DNA from: Pedobacter agri PB92
GTDB lineage: Bacteria; Bacteroidota; Bacteroidia; Sphingobacteriales; Sphingobacteriaceae
Assembly (NCBI RefSeq): GCF_000258495.1
Contig: NZ_AJLG01000022.1
Span: 1-39,026 of the forward strand
DNA: 39,026 nt
Direction of reading: 5' to 3'
Shown: positions 33,192 through 39,026 of the stretch, piece after piece
Position numbering within the stretch: position 1 is the stretch's first letter
How the letters are laid out: every line of letters begins with the position of its first letter
Made by a program: the position numbers and the translations under genes
Notes under the pieces: model-generated
The model's database searches: none
What the model was told of the DNA's origin: nothing
Seen by the model: the letters and a program-made list of their open reading frames with translations, nothing else

Positions 33192-33261
33192 AAATGATTA
33201 AAATTTGGTTAGTTGTATTATTAGTTAGGATAAACTTAAATGCTTTTTTCGAATTAAACAA

Positions 33262-33277
33262 ATTATGTTTGCATAAT
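33262..33277. promoter_or_regulatory. Short inverted repeat between divergent TonB receptor and acylase genes
   Basis: ATTATG-TTTG-CATAAT is a perfect 6-bp inverted repeat in the 201-bp divergent region. It could be an operator for either gene; the short AT-rich arms make this tentative. Confidence 0.25.
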
Positions 33278-33392
33278 AATTTCAATTCATTTTATAATTT
33301 TGATTGATAGTCAGTTTGTTGTATTTTCATCTCATTAAATCAGCATTTTACCCGTAACTTAGTCAACTGATAGTTTTTAGCTAACCATATTT

Positions 33393-35822
33393 ATGAATAA
33401 AATTAAAGCGCTGTTCTGTGTAATTATTCCTATAGCCCTAGCCTTCTTATTTAATACGAAAATCGGTCAAAACCCACCCCTTTTAAAGTTTTTAAATCCT
33501 TTTATGGGTTTTTGGCAAAATGCTGAAAACAATCATTTTATTTTTAACCACAAGGTGAAGATAAAAGGGGCTTTTGATAAGATTGAGATTGTTTTCGACG
33601 ACCGGATGATTCCTCACATCTTTGCTCAAAACGACCATGATCTTTACCTCGCTCAAGGTTACGTTACCGCCATGCATCGCCTCTGGCAAATGGATTTTCA
33701 AACCCGTTTTGCGGCCGGAAGAATCAGTGAAGTGGTTGGGGAGAAAGCCATCGAAGTAGATCGATATCAACGCCGAATGGGTATGGTTTATGGTGCTGAA
33801 AATTCGTTAAAAGGGATGATGGCCGATTCTAAATCTAAAGAAATGATTCTGGCTTATACCGATGGAATTAATGCCTACATTAAAACACTTTCTAAAGCCA
33901 ATTACCCGCTTGAATATAAATTACTTGATTTCAAACCAGAAAACTGGACCCCCATAAAATGTGCGCTTTTATTGAAGCAAATGTCGGCAGTATTAGCCAT
34001 GGGTTCCGATGAGTTTTACATGACCAATATTCTTAAAAAATTCGGTCCTGAGGTTACGAAAGATCTTTTTCCAGATTATCCTTTTCGGGAAGACCCCATT
34101 ATCCCGGTAGGAACAAAATGGGATTTTACGCCACTGCCAACACCTAAAACGCCTGAAAGTTTTACCGCAGCTTTAACCGGTGATGTTAAGACAAAGCAAA
34201 AAATTGAGGGTATTGGCAGTAACAATTGGGCATTATCAGGTTCGAAAACAGCTTCAGGTTTCCCAATATTGGCGAATGATCCGCATCTGGACTTGACCTT
34301 GCCATCCATTTGGTACCAGATTCAATTACATGCACCGGGCATTAATACGTATGGAGTTTCATTACCGGGTGCACCAGGTATAATTATCGGTTTTAATCAA
34401 AAAATTGCCTGGGGGGTAACCAATGTAGCGGCTGATGTATTGGACTTTTATCAGATTAAATTTAAAGATTCATCGCACAATGAGTACTGGTACAACAACA
34501 AATGGAATAAAACTACCAGGCGTTTAGAAACCATCAGAATCCGAGGCAGTAAAACAGAAATTGATACCGTGTATTATACCCACCACGGCCCGGTTGTTTA
34601 TTTCCAGAAACCAAAATACGGAAGAGCAGATAATGTGCCGGTTGGCGATGCCCTGAGATGGATTGCGCATGAAAAATCAAATGAGTTGATGACCTTTTAT
34701 CAGCTAAATCGCGGCAGTAATTATAACGATTACCGCAAAGCTTTAACCTATTACACTGCACCGGCTCAAAATTTCGTTTTCGCCAGCGTGGATAATGATA
34801 TTTCCATTACGCCTAATGGAAAATTCCCGCTTAAATGGAAAGATCAGGGAAAGTTTATTCTGGATGGCACCGATCCGGCTTACGACTGGCAGGGATGGAT
34901 TCCGGCTGCTCAGAATCCAACGGTTAAGAATCCACCACGTGGTTTTGTCAGCTCTGCCAATCAATCTTCTACCGATAAAACTTATCCATATTACATCAAT
35001 TGGGAATTCTCTCCATATGAAAGAGGAAAACGGATTAATGATAGATTGGCAGCGATGAATAAAGCAACGATGGATAGCATCAGGCTCATGCAAACTGATA
35101 ATTATAGCATTATGGCGCAGAATCTGATTCCGGCGATAGTTCCATTATTGAACAACGAAAGCTTAAACGCCACCCAAAAAGAAGCTTTAGGCTACGTATC
35201 AAAATGGAACAAACGTTATGATGCGGAGGAAATTGCTGCCAGCGTTTTTGAAATCTGGACCAAGCGCTTGTCCTTCAACATCTGGAATGATGAATTTGTG
35301 GTTAAAGGCATTCCAATGCGTTATCCATCCAGAGACCGCACCGTAGAAATGATTTTAAAGGAACCAAATTCTAAATGGTACGACAATGTGAATACCAATC
35401 AAAAAGAATCATTGGCAGATTTGGTAAATGAGGCATTCAAATATAGTTGCGACAGTTTAGAGCGTAGGTTTGGGCCTATCAATAAAGATTGGAGATGGAG
35501 TAATGTGAAACAAACCAATGTACCTCATTTGGCAAAAATACCTGGATTGGGCTCGAAGGTGTTGCAAATCGGAGGAGCAAAAAGCACCATCAATGCCATC
35601 AGCGAAACCAATGGACCTTCCTGGCGCATGGTGATTGAATTAGGTAAAACTCCAAAAGGTCATGGCGTTTACCCTGGTGGCCAGTCAGGAAATCCGGGAA
35701 GTAAATTCTACGATAATATGGTAGATACCTGGGCAAATGGTCAATTATACGACTTGTTTTACATGAAAAGTGCCGATGATCGATCGGGCAAAATAATTTC
35801 TCGTTTAAAAATTTCCAAATAG
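33393..35822 (+). CDS. Penicillin acylase-family Ntn hydrolase
   Basis: The 809-residue protein has an N-terminal membrane anchor or signal segment (IKALFCVIIPIALAFLF) and the layout of penicillin acylases: alpha chain to about residue 275 (IFAQNDHDLYLAQGYVTAMHRLWQMDFQTRFAAGRISEVVG), then the autocatalytic site in GIGSNNWALSGSKTASG, where Ser276 becomes the N-terminal nucleophile of the beta chain. LANDPHLDLTLPSIWYQIQLHAPG and GFNQKIAWGVTNVAAD are also typical. It hydrolyses amide bonds such as those of N-acyl-homoserine lactones, acyl-amino acids or beta-lactam side chains; the natural substrate is unknown. It is followed by a small membrane protein gene 6 nt later and then a LuxE-like gene. 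Confidence 0.92.
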   Translation: MNKIKALFCVIIPIALAFLFNTKIGQNPPLLKFLNPFMGFWQNAENNHFIFNHKVKIKGAFDKIEIVFDDRMIPHIFAQNDHDLYLAQGYVTAMHRLWQMDFQTRFAAGRISEVVGEKAIEVDRYQRRMGMVYGAENSLKGMMADSKSKEMILAYTDGINAYIKTLSKANYPLEYKLLDFKPENWTPIKCALLLKQMSAVLAMGSDEFYMTNILKKFGPEVTKDLFPDYPFREDPIIPVGTKWDFTPLPTPKTPESFTAALTGDVKTKQKIEGIGSNNWALSGSKTASGFPILANDPHLDLTLPSIWYQIQLHAPGINTYGVSLPGAPGIIIGFNQKIAWGVTNVAADVLDFYQIKFKDSSHNEYWYNNKWNKTTRRLETIRIRGSKTEIDTVYYTHHGPVVYFQKPKYGRADNVPVGDALRWIAHEKSNELMTFYQLNRGSNYNDYRKALTYYTAPAQNFVFASVDNDISITPNGKFPLKWKDQGKFILDGTDPAYDWQGWIPAAQNPTVKNPPRGFVSSANQSSTDKTYPYYINWEFSPYERGKRINDRLAAMNKATMDSIRLMQTDNYSIMAQNLIPAIVPLLNNESLNATQKEALGYVSKWNKRYDAEEIAASVFEIWTKRLSFNIWNDEFVVKGIPMRYPSRDRTVEMILKEPNSKWYDNVNTNQKESLADLVNEAFKYSCDSLERRFGPINKDWRWSNVKQTNVPHLAKIPGLGSKVLQIGGAKSTINAISETNGPSWRMVIELGKTPKGHGVYPGGQSGNPGSKFYDNMVDTWANGQLYDLFYMKSADDRSGKIISRLKISK

Positions 35823-35828
35823 CTAAAC

Positions 35829-36188
35829 ATGGTTTTCATCGTTATATTAATAATTTGTTTCTTTCTTCAAATGATTGCGCCTTGGTGGGTGATCATCGTA
35901 ATTTCCTTTGCTACTTGTGGCATTATTGGCAAAACCGGGAAAATAGCTTTCTGGCAATCTTTTTTTGCTATATTTTTACTATGGATCGGTTATGCTTTAT
36001 TTAAAAGTTTACCCAACGATAATGTATTGGCAGGCCGGGTTGCAGTGATGACAGGCATTAAATTGTGGTGGGCTTTGCTTTTAGTCACCGGAATTTTAAG
36101 TGGACTGGTTGCAGGCATTAGCGGGTTTTGTGGTTACCATTTCAGAATGGCCATGCTTGCAAAAAAAACTGACGAGAAAATAGCATAA
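35829..36188 (+). CDS. Small membrane protein of unknown function
   Basis: The 119-residue protein has three or four hydrophobic segments (MVFIVILIICFFLQMIAPWWVIIVISFATCG, WQSFFAIFLLWIGYALF, LWWALLLVTGILSGLVAGISGFCGY) and a basic C-terminus, so it is an inner-membrane protein. No family motif was recognised. It starts 6 nt after the acylase stop and is followed 22 nt later by the LuxE-like gene, so the three are likely one operon. A conserved gene beside a penicillin acylase suggests a linked function, but nothing in the sequence says which. Confidence 0.65.
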   Translation: MVFIVILIICFFLQMIAPWWVIIVISFATCGIIGKTGKIAFWQSFFAIFLLWIGYALFKSLPNDNVLAGRVAVMTGIKLWWALLLVTGILSGLVAGISGFCGYHFRMAMLAKKTDEKIA

Positions 36189-36210
36189 GGCTTCGTACTT
36201 TTGCAATACA

Positions 36211-37191
36211 ATGCTTAATCAGGAAGATCTATTCGCTATAAAAACTGCAGAAGAGTTTAATGCTCATGCCCTTTCCATTTTTGAACACCAAGCAAAAAAC
36301 TGCCAGGTTTATAAAGAATACATTCATCACTTAAAAATTGATGTTGATCAGGTAAAAAATATTGAGCAGATTCCGTTTCTGCCTATCAGTTTTTTTAAAA
36401 CGCATCACATTTTAAGTAGCCGCAATCCGGTTGAAATTACCTTCAGCAGTTCGGGCACCACAGGCATGGTTCAAAGCAGTCACCACGTTAAAAATGTTAG
36501 CCTCTATGAGCAAAGCTATTTAAAGGCATTTAAACATTTCTATGCTGAAGTAAGTGATTATTGTTTTCTGGCTTTACTCCCATCCTACCAACAGCGCTCG
36601 GGATCGTCATTAATTTACATGGTGAATGATCTGATTGAAAAAAGTGGCCATCCGCAAAGTGGCTATTTTCTGTATAACCACGATGAACTATTACAAACTT
36701 TGCTGGCTTTGAAAGCAAAAAGTCAGCCCACGGTATTAATTGGTGTAACCTATGCCCTGCTTGATTTTATTGAACAGTTCAAGATTAATTTTCCTGAATT
36801 AATCGTGATGGAAACCGGCGGCATGAAAGGAAAAAGGAAGGAAATGGTTCGTGAAGAATTACATGAACAATTAACAAAAGGCTTTGGTGTGCCATCCATT
36901 CACAGCGAATACGGCATGACCGAATTACTTTCCCAGGCCTATTCTTTAGGTGATGGTGTTTTCAATTGTCCAAGTTGGATGAGGGTTCTAATTAGAGATA
37001 CCAACGATCCGTTAAGCTTAATTCATCACGGCAAAACCGGAGGAATCAATGTTGTTGATTTAGCGAATATCAACTCCTGTTCATTTATTGCAACACAAGA
37101 TTTAGGCAAAATTAACCCCGATGGAAGTTTCGAGGTTTTAGGCAGGTTTGATAATGCTGACATTAGAGGTTGTAATTTGCTGGTGCAATAA
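36211..37191 (+). CDS. LuxE/PaaK-like acyl-activating (AMP-binding) protein
   Basis: The 326-residue protein belongs to the acyl-protein synthetase (LuxE) branch of the adenylate-forming family. It shows the P-loop TFSSSGTTG at 79-85, PISFFKTHHI, and the later EYGMTELLSQAYS and GKTGGINVVDLANINSCSFIATQDLG motifs. It is short because this family lacks the usual C-terminal lid domain. It activates a carboxylic acid with ATP; in LuxE the acyl group passes to an enzyme cysteine. The substrate is unknown. It ends the acylase operon and its stop is 1 nt from the stop of the convergent RES toxin gene. Confidence 0.82.
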   Translation: MLNQEDLFAIKTAEEFNAHALSIFEHQAKNCQVYKEYIHHLKIDVDQVKNIEQIPFLPISFFKTHHILSSRNPVEITFSSSGTTGMVQSSHHVKNVSLYEQSYLKAFKHFYAEVSDYCFLALLPSYQQRSGSSLIYMVNDLIEKSGHPQSGYFLYNHDELLQTLLALKAKSQPTVLIGVTYALLDFIEQFKINFPELIVMETGGMKGKRKEMVREELHEQLTKGFGVPSIHSEYGMTELLSQAYSLGDGVFNCPSWMRVLIRDTNDPLSLIHHGKTGGINVVDLANINSCSFIATQDLGKINPDGSFEVLGRFDNADIRGCNLLVQ

Positions 37192-37192
37192 C

Positions 37193-37645
37193 TTACAACA
37201 ATCGGTTATCAAAACTAAAAGGTTTGATTTCTAAAATTTTAATATTTTCTGCCAGCGGATGATTGACGTTCATCAAAAAATTGAATTCATCTTCTATAAT
37301 TGCAGAAGGCACTCTTAATAATAAATATTTGTTTGTTTTTACAAATTCATCGCCGATCTTTTGCAATTCAAAAGATGATGAATATGCTCTCCAATTTTTA
37401 GGAAGTTGATTGAGGTTACAAAGCTCAATACTTTCATCACTAAGTTCAAAGATTGATAAGCACAGCTGGCTTGTATCACTAACATTGTCTATATTAACCA
37501 ATACCTCCAGTGCAGCTAGGGCCCTGTTTTCTGCCATATAATGCATGGGCGTACCTGCAGAATTCCAGCGGCCACCAAACATTTTAGCACCAGTTCCACT
37601 GATATCTCTAGCATATTTGCAGTTACTAATACGATATAAAATCAT
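37193..37645 (-). CDS. RES-domain toxin (NAD-degrading family)
   Basis: The 150-residue protein has the RES domain: YRIS, then GGRWNSAGTPMHYMAENRALAALEVLV and VPSAIIEDEFNFLMNVNHP. Arg26, Tyr36 and Glu47 keep the 10- and 11-residue spacing of the catalytic Arg-Tyr-Glu of the Pseudomonas putida RES toxin, and Ser114 lies in the conserved VPS motif. Characterised RES toxins degrade NAD (MbcT cleaves it phosphorolytically) and stop growth. The gene starts directly after the stop of the Xre antitoxin gene, with no gap, the usual order for this module. All key residues are present, so the toxin is likely active. Confidence 0.9.
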   Translation of the reverse strand: MILYRISNCKYARDISGTGAKMFGGRWNSAGTPMHYMAENRALAALEVLVNIDNVSDTSQLCLSIFELSDESIELCNLNQLPKNWRAYSSSFELQKIGDEFVKTNKYLLLRVPSAIIEDEFNFLMNVNHPLAENIKILEIKPFSFDNRLL

Positions 37646-38125
37646 TTAACTAAAAACACCATACTCTATCCTACCTAAAACCTGCAAAACCATTTCGAAA
37701 CCTATACCCGTATCAAGTAAATTCAACGGCGTTTCATTATTCAATGCTTTATTGGGATGCCTGATCCAGGAGTTGAACGCTTTGGTTGTACCTAAAACTT
37801 CAATGCCACGTTCATATAGCTTAGCAAGAGCAATCGCTCTATCTGCATATTCGGTTTTAACAAGGGTATCTTGTGTGTAACGCTGTAATGTCCTATCCGA
37901 AATATGTAAAATGCTGGCAATTTCCTCCATGGTTAAAGAAATTTGTTTCCCCAAAGCTGTTAAAGATTTTTTTGGTATTCCTTTACGGGCAAGCGCTACT
38001 AAGTCAAAATCAGAGGGATTTGAACGCTGATTCCCCATCATAGCAGCTATAAGTGTGTCGTTAACAACTCCATACGTTACCATTGGTTCCTCTGCATTTT
38101 TTAAATCATCAACTTTCTTTTTCAT
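37646..38125 (-). CDS. Xre/MbcA/ParS-type antitoxin (DUF2384)
   Basis: The product has 159 residues from the ATG at 38125 (an in-frame TTG at 38134 lies inside the promoter box). It has a central helix-turn-helix (about 60-100: LGKQISLTMEEIASILHISDRTLQRY) and the C-terminal DUF2384 toxin-binding domain (YERGIEVLGTTKAFNSWIRHPNKALNNETPLNLLDTGIGFEMVLQVLGRIEYGVFS), whose tail plugs the toxin active site in known complexes. It neutralises the RES toxin encoded directly downstream and probably represses its own promoter, which carries two direct CAAATATA repeats. Confidence 0.9.
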   Translation of the reverse strand: MKKKVDDLKNAEEPMVTYGVVNDTLIAAMMGNQRSNPSDFDLVALARKGIPKKSLTALGKQISLTMEEIASILHISDRTLQRYTQDTLVKTEYADRAIALAKLYERGIEVLGTTKAFNSWIRHPNKALNNETPLNLLDTGIGFEMVLQVLGRIEYGVFS

Positions 38126-38131
38126 AACAGA

Positions 38132-38149
38132 CAAATATACTCAAATATA
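38132..38149 (-). promoter_or_regulatory. Tandem -7 boxes of the antitoxin-toxin operon
   Basis: On the minus strand TATATTTG occurs twice, 10 bp apart (38132-38139 and 38142-38149), each a perfect TAnnTTTG. The one-helical-turn spacing also makes them candidate direct-repeat operator sites for the antitoxin. Confidence 0.5.
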
Positions 38150-38181
38150 TACATTTTGTCCGATTTAGAACACTTCATAAA

Positions 38182-38207
38182 AAATCCCAATCAATTGATC
38201 GGGATTT
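38182..38207 (-). terminator. Intrinsic terminator of tyrS
   Basis: AAATCCC and GGGATTT pair, with the inner ATCAATTGAT extending the stem past one mismatch. On the minus strand a T6 run follows. It separates tyrS from the antitoxin promoter. Confidence 0.8.
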
Positions 38208-38227
38208 GTGAGATATAGATTTTATGA

Positions 38228-39026
38228 TTATTCAGCAATCAGCAAGAAATAATTTTTCTTACCTTTTTGAACCACAATGAATTGATCATTAATCAAATGG
38301 TCAGCATTGAATATCTGAGTGGCTTCAGCCACTTTTTCTTTGTTCACTGAAACTCCACCACCCTGAATTAATTTTTTAGTTTCTCCTTTTGATGGAAACA
38401 CCGATGCCTTTTCAGCAAGCAATGTTGCGGCATCAATTCCGGCAGCTAATCCTGCTTTAGAGATTTTGAATTGTGGAATACCTTCGAACATTTCTAAAAC
38501 CTGCTTCTCAGATAGACTTTTCAAAAACTCAAGTGATCCGTTTCCAAAAAGAAATTCAGAGGTTTTGATAGCCGTTTCAAGCGCTTCAACCGAATGCGTT
38601 TTGATGGTGATGTCTTCCGCCAGCGCTTTCTGTAAAATACGTAAATGAGGGGCAGCATTATGCTCAGTTTCCAAAGCTTCAATTTCTTCTTTAGTTTTTA
38701 AAGTGAAAATCCTGATCCACTTTTTCACATCATCATCAGAAGCGTTTAACCAAAACTGGTAATATTTGTACGGGGAAGTTTTTTCAGGATCCAGCCAAAC
38801 TGCACCACTTTCGGTTTTCCCAAATTTGGTTCCGTCTGCCTTTTTTATCAATTGGGTAGTTATGGCATAGGCTGTTCCTGCATCTTTTCTTCTGATGAGC
38901 TCCGTTCCGGTGACAATATTACCCCACTGGTCTGAGCCACCCATCTGAACCAGGCAGTTTTCGTTTTTCCACAAATGATAAAAATCGTAACCTTGAATCA
39001 ACTGGTAGCAAAACTAGTGTGTACGT
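38228..39026 (-). CDS. tyrS: Tyrosyl-tRNA synthetase, C-terminal part (5' end beyond the window)
   Basis: About 265 C-terminal residues are present. The class I signature KFGKT (KMSKS-like loop) is seen in KKADGTKFGKTESGAVWLD, with the tyrosine-binding segment CLVQMGGSDQWGNIVTG before it and an S4-like RNA-binding domain at the end (FPSKGETKKLIQGGGVSVNKEKV). It attaches tyrosine to tRNA(Tyr). The N-terminal catalytic half with the HIGH motif is outside the window. In the last few codons before the edge the frame reads VHTSFCYQLIQGYDFY where FTEF-type residues are expected, so the very end may be poor-quality sequence. Confidence 0.95.

Noticed and set aside
34743..35093. A 116-codon minus-strand frame inside the penicillin acylase gene
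   Set aside because: It is a shadow of a conserved coding region; the translation is rich in Arg, Ile and Trp without a recognisable domain.

Overview
The window is AT-rich chromosomal DNA from a member of the Bacteroidota, most likely Sphingobacteriaceae (Pedobacter or a close relative). The reasons are: many promoters carry the Bacteroidota -7 element TAnnTTTG and lack Shine-Dalgarno sequences; there are two TonB-dependent receptors with N-terminal carboxypeptidase-regulatory-like domains; cytoplasmic GH31 and GlgB and a secreted GH78 are present; and the protein families (DinB, BrkB, META, DUF1801, DUF4268, a DUF6660-like protein) are typical of that group. Both ends cut through genes (an outer-membrane barrel on the left, tyrS on the right). 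No rRNA, tRNA, insertion sequence, phage or CRISPR array was found.

Layout. Positions 1-2341 hold a barrel fragment, a DUF1801 protein and an alkylation-repair operon (AraC-type activator fused to an O6-methylguanine methyltransferase, a free-standing Ada metal-binding domain, and AlkB). Positions 2362-5919 hold a lipoprotein, a DinB-GNAT pair, and a Crp/Fnr-type regulator divergent from a DJ-1/PfpI-family gene, with two near-ideal TGTGA-N6-TCACA sites between them. Positions 5979-10665 hold small envelope and hypothetical genes (NTF2-like, META lipoprotein, BrkB membrane protein, outer-membrane barrel, coiled-coil protein, TPR protein, DUF4268). Positions 10730-16684, on the minus strand, hold a secreted alpha-L-rhamnosidase and an ltaE - biotin carboxylase - riboflavin synthase operon.

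Positions 16782-22391 form the most interesting block. It contains a BadF-type sugar kinase, a Nudix-fold transcription regulator of the NrtR/AraR type whose catalytic Nudix box is degraded, phosphofructokinase, a second and frameshifted BadF paralogue, and GAPDH. Three copies of the same palindrome (TAGTGTA-N5-TACAC core) occur here: upstream of the first kinase, upstream of pfkA and the regulator, and upstream of a gene-free promoter that appears to drive a structured RNA of about 155 nt with its own terminator. I read this as a local sugar-catabolism regulon that includes a candidate small RNA; the regulator-site pairing is inferred.

Positions 22407-25605 hold a lone sigma region-2 protein, a Cys-rich DUF6660-like protein with a TonB-dependent receptor, and a promoter that runs almost directly into a terminator. 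Positions 25610-33191, on the minus strand, hold glgB, a GH31 alpha-glucosidase and a second large TonB receptor. Positions 33393-37191 hold a penicillin-acylase-family hydrolase, a small membrane protein and a LuxE-like acyl-activating enzyme. Positions 37193-38134 hold a RES/Xre toxin-antitoxin pair, followed by the 3' part of tyrS.
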